A stretch of DNA of 64,000 bases from Methylobacterium sp. SyP6R (GTDB taxonomy: Bacteria; Pseudomonadota; Alphaproteobacteria; Rhizobiales; Beijerinckiaceae). Below, piece by piece: positions 8,616-16,403 of this stretch. The stretch is from assembly GCF_019216885.1 (NCBI RefSeq), contig NZ_JAAQRC020000001.1, forward strand, positions 1,922,001 through 1,986,000. The letters run 5' to 3'. Numbering within the stretch: position 1 is the stretch's first letter; the number at the start of each line of letters is the position of its first letter. Below the pieces are notes generated by a model. It was given only the letters and a program-made list of their open reading frames with translations, was not told the DNA's origin and did no database searches. Both the position numbers and the translations under genes were made by a program.

Positions 8616-8756
8616 TCAGCACTTCTTGGACTTGGCGCTGCCGCAGGTCGGAGCCGGGGGGCACGGGGGCGGCGGGCAGGCCGGGGGGCAGCAGACGGGG
8701 GCGCAGATCGTGCCGCCGGCGACGGTGCCGAGGGTGGCGAGGTCGAGCTTCTTCAT
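8616..8756 (-). CDS. Double-glycine Cys/Pro-rich precursor peptide C (46 aa)
   Basis: The leader is identical to copy A (MKKLDLATLGTVAGG). The 31-residue core is TICAPVCCPPAC, PPPPC, PPAPTC, GSAKSKKC, with seven Cys at 18, 22, 23, 27, 32, 38 and 46. A run of four prolines separates Cys27 and Cys32. AGGAAAG precedes the ATG. The nucleotide sequence of the last 35 codons is nearly the same as in copies A and D, indicating recent tandem duplication. The spacers on either side (55 and 57 bp) also share sequence. Confidence 0.88.
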   Translation of the reverse strand: MKKLDLATLGTVAGGTICAPVCCPPACPPPPCPPAPTCGSAKSKKC

Positions 8757-8811
8757 GGTGGTCTTTCCTGTCGGTCTTCGTATCGTCGAGATCAGTCTAT
8801 CGCTGAGGCGA

Positions 8812-8952
8812 TCAGCACTTCTTGGACTTGGCGCTGCCGCAGGTGGGGGCCGGGGGGCAGGCGGGCGGCGGGCAGGCCGGGGGGCAGCAGACGGGCGCGC
8901 AGAGGGTGCCGCCAGCGACGGTGCCGAGGGTCTTCAGGTCGAGGGTCTTCAT
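8812..8952 (-). CDS. Double-glycine Cys/Pro-rich precursor peptide D (46 aa), first gene of the operon
   Basis: The leader is MKTLDLKTLGTVAGG (Thr at position 3) and the core is TLCAPVCCPPAC, PPPAC, PPAPTC, GSAKSKKC, with seven Cys. The frame stays open upstream to 9048, giving a possible 78-residue product. The ATG at 8952 is chosen because GAGGA lies 8 bases before it and because the product then matches the other three in length and leader. As the operon's first gene it should be the most abundantly transcribed. The promoter must lie in 8953-9496. Confidence 0.86.
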   Translation of the reverse strand: MKTLDLKTLGTVAGGTLCAPVCCPPACPPPACPPAPTCGSAKSKKC

Positions 8953-9496
8953 CGGGGCTGTCCTCAAGTCCGGGACCGGTCTCGCGTCCCGTTCGCAGTC
9001 TTGGGATGCCAGATGTTTCAAAACGTGTCGAGACGGACAGTCGAACACTTAGCCTGCTGTTAACCAAAGCGATTCCCGAAAACGGATCAGCAACAAGATC
9101 TTACGCAGCGACTCGAGAGATTGCGTACGTAATTTCGCTGGGGAAGGGCTGTGCATAGCGAGCCGGCGATGGGCCGCTCGCCAGGTCGGTAGAACGTTCC
9201 TGTCGCGGGGCGATGCTCCGGGAGAGTGTTCCGGCCGAGGAATCCGAGTTCGGGGATAATCTTGCCCTTGCCAAGACTCCTCCCAAGACTCCGCCCGCCC
9301 CGGCGGGGACTGGAGATTTCCACGACGGCGAGCGTCGGAAGGCGCGACGGCGTGGGGACCGGACTGCGCGGCGCGCCGCGCTGGCAATACAGATCAAGTC
9401 GAGGGATGGGCGGCACAGATCGGCGGGCCTGGCGGATCTGCGGGGTTGCCGGCTCTCTTGCCGGATCCGCGGCGCGGTGCGGCCTGTGGCGGTGGC
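8953..9496. promoter_or_regulatory. Upstream region of the peptide operon
   Basis: This 544-bp interval lies between the first peptide gene and the 3' end of the ornithine cyclodeaminase gene; both neighbours read leftward. No credible gene was found. It must contain the leftward promoter of the peptide operon. The part from 9000 to 9135 is relatively A+T-rich and includes an imperfect 12-bp palindrome, TTGCGTACGTAA (9121-9132), that could be an operator. I could not assign -35/-10 boxes confidently. Confidence 0.4.
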
Positions 9497-10549
9497 TCAG
9501 GCGACGAGGCGCGGTGGGGCCGCCCGCAGCAGCATGCCGAACAGGTCGCGCGGGTCGTCCGGATCGGCGAGGAGGTCGAGCTCCTCGTAGTAGGGGTGCT
9601 CGGCCAGAAGATCGCGCACGGTGCGCAAGGCGGAAAAATCCTCGATCGCGAACCCGACCGAGTCGAACACCGTGACCTGGCGCGCATCGTGCCGCCCGGG
9701 CGCCAGCCCGGCGAGGACCCGCCACAGCTCGGTGACCGGATGGTCGGGCGCCAGTTGCTGGATCTCGCACTCGATGCGGGTCTGCGGCTCGTACTCGACG
9801 AAGAGGGCGGCGCGGGCGAGCACCTCCGGCGCCAGCTCGGTCTTGCCCGGGCAGTCGCCGCCGACGGCGTTGATGTGCATCCCCTCCCCGACCAGGTTGT
9901 CGCTGAGGATCACGGCGTTGCGCTTGTCCGCCGTTACCGTGGTGACGATGTCGGCGCCGCGAACCGCCTCCTCGGTGCTGCCGCAGGCCGTGAGGTCGAA
10001 GCCGAGGCTTGCGAGGTTGCGCAGGCACTTCGCGGTCGCCGCCGGGTCGATGTCGTAGAGGCGTAAGACATCGACCCCGAGGAGCGCCCGGAAGGCCAGG
10101 GCCTGGAACTCGGCCTGGGCGCCGTTGCCGATCAGCGCCATGGTGCGCGACCCCGGCCGCGCGAGGGCTCGCGCGGCGAGCGCCGAGGTGGCGGCGGTGC
10201 GCAGGGCCGTCAGCAGGGTCATCTCGGTGATCAGCACCGGGTAGCCGTTGCCGACATCGGCCAGCACCCCGAAGGCGGTGACGGTCTGGCGCCCGCCGGC
10301 GGCGTTCTTCGGGTGGCCGTTGACGTATTTGAAGCCGTAGGTCTGCCCGTCGCTGGTCGGCATCAGCTCGATGACGCCGTCAGAACTGTGGGCGGCGATC
10401 CGGGGCGTCTTGTGAAAGGCCTCCCAGCGGGAGAAGTCCTCCGCGACGGCCGCGGCGAGGCGGACCAGCATCGCTTCGATCCCGACCGCGTGGACGAGGC
10501 GCATCATGTTGTCGACGCTGACGAATGGGACGATGTTGAGGGCCGTCAT
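9497..10549 (-). CDS. Ornithine cyclodeaminase / mu-crystallin family protein
   Basis: A 350-residue protein starting at MTALNIVPFVSVDNM; the frame extends 26 codons further, but that part has no family resemblance. It shows the OCD fold: GFKYVNGHP with the catalytic-region Lys near 92, a Rossmann nucleotide-binding motif ALIGNGAQAEFQ and an INAVGGDCPGKTEL segment with the usual Asp. Ornithine cyclodeaminases convert L-ornithine to L-proline and ammonia with bound NAD. It is followed, in the same orientation, after about 200 bp by arginase (10752-11690, upstream in transcription), so together they form an arginine to ornithine to proline route. The divergent Lrp/AsnC gene is the likely regulator. 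Confidence 0.9.
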   Translation of the reverse strand: MTALNIVPFVSVDNMMRLVHAVGIEAMLVRLAAAVAEDFSRWEAFHKTPRIAAHSSDGVIELMPTSDGQTYGFKYVNGHPKNAAGGRQTVTAFGVLADVGNGYPVLITEMTLLTALRTAATSALAARALARPGSRTMALIGNGAQAEFQALAFRALLGVDVLRLYDIDPAATAKCLRNLASLGFDLTACGSTEEAVRGADIVTTVTADKRNAVILSDNLVGEGMHINAVGGDCPGKTELAPEVLARAALFVEYEPQTRIECEIQQLAPDHPVTELWRVLAGLAPGRHDARQVTVFDSVGFAIEDFSALRTVRDLLAEHPYYEELDLLADPDDPRDLFGMLLRAAPPRLVA

Positions 10550-10682
10550 CTGAGCAAATCCCGCGAAAGTGGTTGTCGATCTTGCGAAAGGAATTGGTGA
10601 AAAAGCAAAATATGGGCTGGCTTGCATCGATTTCCTAGGGCGTTGCGCAATCGTACTACAATATTGATGTGTTATTGATCAT

Positions 10683-10745
10683 TGGTTTTGTCGAATTTTC
10701 TGCGACGAAACGGTATCCACTTCGCCGGAAATTGCTCCAAATCAA
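10683..10745. repeat. Dispersed Rhizobiales palindrome (GAAGTGGATACCG type), copy 1
   Basis: Read on the minus strand, this contains GGCGAAGTGGATACCG, then TTTCGTCGCAGAAAAT, closely matching the element at 57385-57450. The two halves (TTTCCGRCGAA and TTCGTCGYAGAAA) form an imperfect hairpin. It lies between the arginase stop and the ornithine cyclodeaminase start, where it could influence read-through or mRNA decay. Confidence 0.7.
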
Positions 10746-10751
10746 GTTGTC

Positions 10752-11690
10752 CTAGAAGCTCCGGGTCGGTCGGTCGAGGATGCGGCGGCCGAGCAGGCTG
10801 GCGGCGAGATCGGTCATCAGCAGGGCGGTGCGGCCGCGCTCGTCGAGGAAGGGGTTGAGTTCCACGAGGTCGAGGCTGCGCACCAGGCCGGAATCGTGCA
10901 GCAGCTCCATGATCAGGTGCGCTTCCCGGAAGGTGGCCCCGCCCGGCACCGTGGTGCCGACGCCGGGCGCGATGCCGGGATCGAGGAAGTCGACGTCGAG
11001 GCTGACATGGAGCAGGCCGTCGGCGCCCGCGACCTCGTGCAGGAAGTTGCGCAAGGGGGCGGCGATGCCGGTCTCGTCGATGTCGCGCATGTCGTGCACC
11101 CGCGTGCCGCTGTCGCGCAGGACCGCGCGCTCCGCCGGATCGACGCTGCGCAGGCCGATCATGCAGATCCGCGCCGGATCGAGCGCCGCTTCCAGGGGCG
11201 GGAAATAGCCCTCGAAGCCCGGCCGCCCGGTGAGATAGGCCAGCGGCACGCCGTGCAGGTTGCCGCTCGCCGTGGTGTCGAGGGTGTGGAGGTCGGCATG
11301 GGCGTCGAGCCAGAGCACGAAGAGCGGCCGCCCCTCCGCCCGCGCCCGTAAGGACATGCCCGCCACGGTGCCGGCCGAGAGGCTGTGGTCGCCGCCGAGG
11401 AAGATCGGCCGCGCCTCGGCGCTGTGCCGGAAGGCGGCCTCGGTGAGCGCCCGCGTCCAGCACGCCGTCTCGGCGAGGTGGTGGATCGCCGGATTTGGAT
11501 GGGCCGGGCCTGCGAAGGGCGCGGGCGCGACGGTGCCCGCATCCTCGACCGGGATGCCGAGATCGCGGATCGCTTGCGGCAGGCCTGCCGCCCGGTAGGC
11601 GCTCGGCCCCATGTCGCAGCCGAGGCGGTTGGTGCCCGATTGCACCGGCGCGCCCACCAGGACGCATCGTTCAGGATGTCTGCCGACCAC
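10752..11690 (-). CDS. rocF: Arginase
   Basis: A 312-residue protein of the ureohydrolase family. It has all the manganese-binding motifs: GGDHS (about 98-102), DAHADLHT (about 128-135) with the NLHG substrate loop, and SLDVDFLDP (about 228-236). The SGTNRLGCDMGPSAYR N-terminus is typical of true arginases rather than agmatinases. It hydrolyses L-arginine to ornithine and urea, feeding the downstream ornithine cyclodeaminase. It starts 131 bp from the divergent Lrp/AsnC gene, an arrangement well known for Lrp-type control of arginine catabolism. Confidence 0.93.
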   Translation of the reverse strand: MVGRHPERCVLVGAPVQSGTNRLGCDMGPSAYRAAGLPQAIRDLGIPVEDAGTVAPAPFAGPAHPNPAIHHLAETACWTRALTEAAFRHSAEARPIFLGGDHSLSAGTVAGMSLRARAEGRPLFVLWLDAHADLHTLDTTASGNLHGVPLAYLTGRPGFEGYFPPLEAALDPARICMIGLRSVDPAERAVLRDSGTRVHDMRDIDETGIAAPLRNFLHEVAGADGLLHVSLDVDFLDPGIAPGVGTTVPGGATFREAHLIMELLHDSGLVRSLDLVELNPFLDERGRTALLMTDLAASLLGRRILDRPTRSF

Positions 11691-11821
11691 GCTTGCGCCC
11701 CACCGATCGCATCGATCAGCACGACGGTAGCAAGCGGATGCGTCACTTCGAATACGGGAAGCCGGTCGATTTTTCAGTCGGATTGCGCAATCTGGCAGGT
11801 GACAATGCGCAGAGTGTCGGA

Positions 11822-12259
11822 ATGGACGCCCTCGACCAGAACCTGATCACCCTGCTGCGGCACGATTGCCGGCGCCCGGTCTCGGAGTTGGCCGCCATCC
11901 TCAAGGTGTCGCGGGCCACGGTGCGGGCGCGGCTCGACCGGCTCGAGCGCGACGGCGAGATCATCGGCTATACGGTGGTGCTGCGGGCCGATAGCCAGCC
12001 GGCGGCGGTACGGGCGATCACCCTGATCGCCGTCGAGGGACGCAAGACCGGCGAGGTGATCGACGCCCTCAAGGGCTTCGCCGCGATCACCTCGGTCCAC
12101 ACGACGGTCGGCACCTGGGACATCGTCGTGGAAGTCTCCGCCGGCAGCCTGCCGGAACTCGACGAATTGTTGCGGAGGGTGCGCCTGCTGCCGGGCGTGA
12201 CCACCTCGGAGACGCATCTGCTCCTGTCGACGCCGCGGTCTGCGCGGGCGCGGTTGTAG
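11822..12259 (+). CDS. Lrp/AsnC-family transcriptional regulator
   Basis: 145 residues from the ATG at 11822; the open frame runs further upstream, but homology begins at MDALDQNLITLLRHD. There is an N-terminal winged HTH (about 1-55, with LAAILKVSRATVRARLDRLERDGEIIGY) and a C-terminal RAM domain (about 65-140). These proteins assemble as octamers and respond to amino acids. Divergence from arginase points to arginine or ornithine as effector and to autoregulation from the shared 131-bp intergenic region; this is inference from context. Confidence 0.92.
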   Translation: MDALDQNLITLLRHDCRRPVSELAAILKVSRATVRARLDRLERDGEIIGYTVVLRADSQPAAVRAITLIAVEGRKTGEVIDALKGFAAITSVHTTVGTWDIVVEVSAGSLPELDELLRRVRLLPGVTTSETHLLLSTPRSARARL

Positions 12260-12305
12260 GACGTTCCAGCACAGACGACTGAACTTCATCGACTCCCACC
12301 CGCGC

Positions 12306-12402
12306 CCTCATCCCGAGGTGCGAACGAAGCGAGCCTCGAAGGAGGGCTCCAGAGAGCGCAGAGACTTCTGAAACCCTCCTTCGCGGCACCTCAGGATGGG
12401 GT
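12306..12402. repeat. Dispersed inverted repeat (CTCGAAGGAGGGCTCC type), copy 1
   Basis: An imperfect palindrome of about 97 bp. CCTCATCCCGAGGTGCG at the left faces GCACCTCAGGATGGGG at the right, and an inner pair CCTCGAAGGAGGGCT faces ACCCTCCTTCGCGG. The same element, better conserved, lies at 24577-24695. It is flanked by the ends of two convergent genes. Confidence 0.75.
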
Positions 12403-12440
12403 TGCGGATAGGAGTGTGTGCGAGGACTCAGCCTCGCCCC

Positions 12441-12797
12441 TCAGACCGGCCGCTGCAGCTTGCAGCTGTCGATGGCGCCGAGCGCCTTGGCGCGGGCCGA
12501 ATCGTTGAAGTAGCCGGTGGTGCGGTAGGCCGCGATCTCGGAGGCGTCGAGCGCGCGCAGGGTGGTCTTCGCGTAGCAGCCGCAGGGGCGCTCGAAGCTG
12601 GTCTCGGCGGCGTTCTGCATCCGGGCCTGGATCACCGCGCAGGAGCGGCGCACCCGCGCCTCGAGCTCCGATGTCGGCGCGGTGCGCAGGGCCGGATCGG
12701 GCTGGTAGGCCTCGAACTGCGACGAGGACGCGCCGGCAAGGGCCGCGCTGGCGCCGATCGCGAGGAGGCCGGCGGCAAGGAAGGTGCGGAGACGCAT
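12441..12797 (-). CDS. Small secreted Cys-containing protein of unknown function
   Basis: 118 residues from the ATG at 12797. A clear Sec signal peptide (TFLAAGLLAIGASAALAGA) is followed by a short mature domain of about 95 residues with four Cys (RRSCAVIQ, PCGCYAK, DSCKLQ), probably forming disulfides in the periplasm. The frame extends 23 codons upstream, but those residues are not signal-like. No family is recognised with certainty. It lies 108 bp downstream of the molybdopterin oxidoreductase stop in the same orientation and could be a co-transcribed accessory, although nothing in it suggests cofactor binding. Confidence 0.7.
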   Translation of the reverse strand: MRLRTFLAAGLLAIGASAALAGASSSQFEAYQPDPALRTAPTSELEARVRRSCAVIQARMQNAAETSFERPCGCYAKTTLRALDASEIAAYRTTGYFNDSARAKALGAIDSCKLQRPV

Positions 12798-12905
12798 GGC
12801 AATGAGGTCCGTTGGGCTGCTTGTCGTCAAGCTCGACCGTTGGACGCCGAAACTCCCCGCCCGCACAAGGGCGGGCGGGCCACACCGCGGAGATTATAGG
12901 CCGCG

Positions 12906-15011
12906 TTACTGCGGCAGGGCCGCGATGGCGACCCGGTTGTCGTGGAAGGCGGCGCCGCCGAACGGGGCCGGCGCGTCGGCTCCCGTCAGGGTGTTGATGC
13001 CGCGCCCGTCCGGGTAGGCATCGTTGGGCCAGATCGATTCGGCGATCAGCACCCCACGGCGCAGGCCCGAAAACAGCGTTGCCCGCAGCGTCACGGCGCC
13101 ACGCTCGTTGGAGAGCCGCACCCACGCCCCCTCCCCGATCCCGAGCGGCCCGGCATCCTCCGGGTGGATCATCACCGTCGGGTGCCGCTCCTTGGCGAGC
13201 GAGGTCGGGGTCTCGGTGAAGCTCGAATTGAGGAAGTTGCGCGCCGGGCTGGTGGCGAGGCGGAACGGATGCGCCTCCGTCGCCACCATCAGGGGTGCCT
13301 CCCAATGGTCGGGGAGCGGCGGCATCGCCGGCCCGCGCGGCCCATCCTGCGCCACCGGCACCTTGCTCCAGTCGGGCCGGAAGCGGAAGCGCCGGTCGGG
13401 ATAGGCGAAGCCGTCGAGGAAATGGGCGCGCTCGTAAGCAGGCTGCACGTCGAGGAAGCCGTCTCCCTCCAACTCGGCGAGGCTGCCGCGGCGCGAGGCC
13501 TTCAGCGTGGCGTCGATCAACTCGCGCGGGCTCATGGCGAAGCCCGGATGCTCGGCGCCGAGGCGCTCGGCGAGGCTCCCGATCACCTCGTGGTTCGAGC
13601 GGCACGAGGCCGGCGGGTCGATGCGCTTCAAGCCGAGCTGGATGTGCTGCTGGCCGCCGCCGGTATAGAGGTCGTCGTGTTCCAGGAACATCGTGGCCGG
13701 GAGGACCAGATCGGCCATCCGGGCGGTCTCGGTCATGAACTGCTCGTGGACGCAGACGAACAGGTCCTCGCGGGCAAATCCCCGCTTCACCAGCTCCTGC
13801 TCGGGGGCGACCGAGACCGGGTTGGTGTTCTGGATCAGCATCGCGGTCACCGGCGGGCCGTGGCGCAACGCCTCCGGGTCGCCGGTGAGCACCCGGCCGA
13901 TCTGCGACTGGTCGAGCATCCGGGTGCCGGGCCGGGCAGCATCCAGACCCTCGATCAGCCGCTTGTTGAGGCCGAACACGCCGCTGTTCGAGTGGAAGGC
14001 GCCGCCGCCGCGATGCTGCCAGGCGCCGGTCACCGCCGGGATGCAGAGCGCCGCATGCATGTTGACGGCGCCGTTGCGGCTGCGGGCGAATCCGTAGCCG
14101 AGGCGGAAGAAGGTGTTCTTCGTCTCGCCGACGAGGTGGGCGAAACGCTCGATCTCCTCGACCGTGAGGCCGGTGATCGCGGCGGCCCAGGCGGGGTCGC
14201 GGGTCTTCAGGTGGGCGTCCAGCTCCTCCGGGCAGTCGGTGTAGCGGGCCATGTAGTCGCGGTCGGCCAGGCCGTCGCGAAACAGCACGTGCATCACCGC
14301 GCAGGCGAGCGCCCCGTCGGTGCCCGGCCGCAGCAGCAGGGCGAGATCGGCCTGTTTCATGGTCGGGTTGTCGTAGATGTCGACGACCACGACTTTGGCA
14401 CCGCGATTCTTGCGGGCGGCCTGGACGTGGGTCATCAGGTTGACCTGGGTATGCACCGGGTTGGTGCCCCAGATCACCACGCAGTCGCTCTCGGCGATCT
14501 CGCGCGGATCGACCCCGGCGAGGCGGCCGGTGCCGGCGATGTAGCCCGACCAGGCCAGCGTGGTGCAGATGGTGGAGAACTGGCCGGAATAGCCCTTGGC
14601 GTGGCGCAGGCGGTTGATGCCGTCGCGCATCACCAGCCCCATCGTGCCGGCATAATAATACGGCCAGACCGCCTCCGGCCCGTGCGCGGCCTCCGCCTTG
14701 AGGAATTCTTGCGCCACACGATCGAGCGCCTCGTCCCAGCCGATGGCTGCGAACTCGCCCGAGCCTTTTCGCCCGGTGCGGATGAGCGGCCGGGTCAGCC
14801 GGTCGGGATGGTGGATGCGCTCGGCGTAGCGGGCGACCTTGGCGCAGACGACGCCCGCCGTGTAGCTGTGGCGCGGGTTGCCGCGCACCCGCCCGATCGT
14901 GGCGCCGTCGATCACCTCGACCTCGAGGGCGCAGACCGACGGGCAGTCGTGCGGGCAGGTGGAGGTCGTCCGCTCGATCCGTGGCTGCCCCGTCACTGTC
15001 CGGTCTCCCAT
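12906..15011 (-). CDS. Molybdopterin-dependent oxidoreductase (4Fe-4S, DMSO-reductase superfamily)
   Basis: About 700 residues. The N-terminal iron-sulfur motif CPHDCPSVC, with the fourth Cys in GVVCAK, binds a 4Fe-4S cluster. Next come the MGD-binding blocks (VVIWGTNPVHTQ, VVVVDIYDNPTMKQADLALLLRPGTD in two stretches) and the C-terminal molydopterin dinucleotide-binding domain (NSSFTETPTSLAKER, VRLSNERG). No twin-arginine leader, so cytoplasmic. The substrate is not predictable. The ATG at 15011 sits directly on the U-tract of the ndk terminator. A GTG at 14996, with GGGAG 8 bases before it, also retains the whole Fe-S motif and may be the real start. Confidence 0.9.
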   Translation of the reverse strand: MGDRTVTGQPRIERTTSTCPHDCPSVCALEVEVIDGATIGRVRGNPRHSYTAGVVCAKVARYAERIHHPDRLTRPLIRTGRKGSGEFAAIGWDEALDRVAQEFLKAEAAHGPEAVWPYYYAGTMGLVMRDGINRLRHAKGYSGQFSTICTTLAWSGYIAGTGRLAGVDPREIAESDCVVIWGTNPVHTQVNLMTHVQAARKNRGAKVVVVDIYDNPTMKQADLALLLRPGTDGALACAVMHVLFRDGLADRDYMARYTDCPEELDAHLKTRDPAWAAAITGLTVEEIERFAHLVGETKNTFFRLGYGFARSRNGAVNMHAALCIPAVTGAWQHRGGGAFHSNSGVFGLNKRLIEGLDAARPGTRMLDQSQIGRVLTGDPEALRHGPPVTAMLIQNTNPVSVAPEQELVKRGFAREDLFVCVHEQFMTETARMADLVLPATMFLEHDDLYTGGGQQHIQLGLKRIDPPASCRSNHEVIGSLAERLGAEHPGFAMSPRELIDATLKASRRGSLAELEGDGFLDVQPAYERAHFLDGFAYPDRRFRFRPDWSKVPVAQDGPRGPAMPPLPDHWEAPLMVATEAHPFRLATSPARNFLNSSFTETPTSLAKERHPTVMIHPEDAGPLGIGEGAWVRLSNERGAVTLRATLFSGLRRGVLIAESIWPNDAYPDGRGINTLTGADAPAPFGGAAFHDNRVAIAALPQ

Positions 15012-15012
15012 G

Positions 15013-15045
15013 AAAAAAGCCCCCGCCGCTTTCGCGGCGAGGGCT
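15013..15045 (-). terminator. Intrinsic terminator downstream of ndk
   Basis: Reading leftward, AGCCCTCGCCGC is followed by a GAAA loop, GCGGCGGGGGCT and then six T. The stem is long and almost perfect. It ends two bases before the possible ATG of the oxidoreductase gene, so that gene either uses read-through or has a start and promoter arrangement that avoids the hairpin. Confidence 0.88.
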
Positions 15046-15080
15046 CTCAACCTATCGGCGTTTCCCTGGCGGGGAAACCG

Positions 15081-15503
15081 TCAGCCGACGATGTCCTTGT
15101 CGTCGAAGAACTGCTTGATCTCGATGCCGGCGTTCTCGAGGCTGTCGGAGCCGTGGACGGTGTTCTCGCCGACCGACTTCGCGAACTTCTGGCGGATGGT
15201 GCCCTCGGCGGCCTGGGCCGGGTTGGTGGCGCCCATGACCTCACGGTACTTGGCGACGGCGTTCTCGCCCTCGAGCACCTGGACCACGACCGGGCCCGAG
15301 GTCATGAACTCCACGAGCTCGCCGTAGAACGGACGCTCGGCGTGAATCTCGTAGAACTTCTTGGCCTGGGCGTCGGACATGCGGATGCGGCGCTGGGCGA
15401 CGATGCGCAGGCCCGCCTCCTCGATCACGGCGTTGACCGCGCCGGTGAGGTTCCGGGCGGTGGCGTCGGGCTTCAGGATGGAGAAGGTGCGCTCGGTGGC
15501 CAT
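15081..15503 (-). CDS. ndk: Nucleoside diphosphate kinase
   Basis: 140 residues, the usual family length, from [18 protein letters not shown] to the C-terminus. The phospho-accepting His is in NTVHGSDS (residues about 114-121) and the nucleotide-binding motifs [12 protein letters not shown] and [15 protein letters not shown] are intact. It transfers gamma-phosphate from NTPs to NDPs in the cytoplasm. A strong terminator follows 35 bp after the stop. The gene has its own upstream region (15504-15893) and is probably monocistronic. Confidence 0.97.
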   Translation of the reverse strand: MATERTFSILKPDATARNLTGAVNAVIEEAGLRIVAQRRIRMSDAQAKKFYEIHAERPFYGELVEFMTSGPVVVQVLEGENAVAKYREVMGATNPAQAAEGTIRQKFAKSVGENTVHGSDSLENAGIEIKQFFDDKDIVG

Positions 15504-15893
15504 GGGGACGTCCGTTCGAAGAAAAGCGGTGGCGTGGGCGGTGGGATGCCGCGCGGCACCGGACCCGTCAGGCTCAAACCTTGGAGGTCCGGTTCTCAAG
15601 CCGGGCGCGAGCGCCCGCGCGCCGGGTCCTGAGCGGACGTCCGGCGCCGGGCTTATAGCCGCGGGCCCGGCGCCCCTCAAGCGCGGAAGGGCGACCGCCC
15701 TCGCCGCCCGACCACATCGTTGCGGCCTTGCCGCAACGCGGCCGAAAAATCGCCCCAAAGATCGGGCTTCCTGTCTTCAACGTGACCTTTCGGCCACGCT
15801 GCCCGGTCCCGCCGCGGCGGCGTCCCTCGCCTCTTCCGCCGTCGTCAGTCCCGCATGGGGCTATCGTGACGCGGACAGCCAGGAGCTTCCTGC
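15504..15893. other. Divergent intergenic region, ndk / DUF2147 gene
   Basis: 390 bp with no supported gene. It contains a GC-rich hairpin (GTTGCGG CCTT CCGCAAC, 15718-15736) and presumably promoters for both divergent genes. The ORFs across it have no family features. Confidence 0.45.
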
Positions 15894-16403
15894 ATGCGCT
15901 CGATCCTGATCCCGACCATCGCCGCCTCCCTGCTCTCGGCGGGCGTCACCGCCGCGGCCGCCGCCGGCGATCCCTCCGGGACCTGGCTCACCGAGGACGG
16001 CCGGGCCAAGATCAGAATCGAGAAATGCGGTCCCGGTGCCGCCCATGCCTGCGGCAAGGTGGTGTGGCTGAAGACGCCGCTGAACGACCAGGGCCAGCCG
16101 CGCACCGACATCAAGAATCCCGATCCGAAGAAGCGCAGCCGCCCGGTGATCGGCCTCACCCTGATGGACGGGCTGAAGCCCGACGACGGTGCCTTCAAGG
16201 GCCAGATCTACAACGCCGAAGAGGGCAAGATCTACGACGTCTCGATCAGCCGAGAGAGCGCCAGCGAACTCGCGATCTCGGGCTGCATGCTGAAGATCCT
16301 GTGCGGCTCGCAGACCTGGACCAAGGCCCCGGACGAGTTCGCCCAGGTCGCGCCGGTGCCCGCCAAGGCGAAGCCCGCGGCCGCCAAGCCTGCTGCGAAC
16401 TAA
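15894..16403 (+). CDS. DUF2147 secreted protein
   Basis: 169 residues with a Sec signal peptide (about 1-24, ASLLSAGVTAAAAAG). The mature domain matches DUF2147: GTWLTEDGRAKIRIEKCG near the start, CGKVVWLK, the KNPDPKKRSRPVIGL block, and YNAEEGKIYD with SGCMLKILCGSQTW near the end. Members are small periplasmic beta-barrel or lipocalin-like proteins of unknown role, often linked to envelope stress. The last residues (KAKPAAAKPAAN) are low complexity and the stop codon lies in the first unit of a 16-bp tandem repeat. Confidence 0.88.
   Translation: MRSILIPTIAASLLSAGVTAAAAAGDPSGTWLTEDGRAKIRIEKCGPGAAHACGKVVWLKTPLNDQGQPRTDIKNPDPKKRSRPVIGLTLMDGLKPDDGAFKGQIYNAEEGKIYDVSISRESASELAISGCMLKILCGSQTWTKAPDEFAQVAPVPAKAKPAAAKPAAN

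Larger units (their letters stand above)
8218..8952 (-). repeat. Four-copy tandem gene array (unit about 200 bp)
   Basis: Each unit holds a spacer with a conserved ribosome-binding region (minus strand GACAGGAGAGAC or close variants), a 45-48-codon gene and a conserved 3' end. Intergenic gaps are 55, 57 and 56 bp. The 5' and 3' parts of the genes are almost identical and the middle of the core varies, the pattern expected when copies arise by duplication and diverge in the active segment. Confidence 0.8.

Noticed and set aside
8218-8952. Possible CRISPR-like array
   Set aside because: The repeated units are about 200 bp, coding and similar throughout; there are no short direct repeats with unique spacers and no cas genes.
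5905-8952. Lanthipeptide, sactipeptide or thiopeptide cluster
   Set aside because: No LanM, LanB/C, radical-SAM or YcaO gene is present, and the cores have few Ser/Thr outside their ends.
8373-9158. 261-codon plus-strand ORF with repeats over the peptide array
   Set aside because: Its repeats come from the opposite strand of the four peptide genes. The minus-strand ORFs have individual ribosome-binding sites and shared leaders.
12942-15632. 896-codon plus-strand ORF
   Set aside because: Antisense to the molybdopterin oxidoreductase and ndk genes; no recognisable domain.
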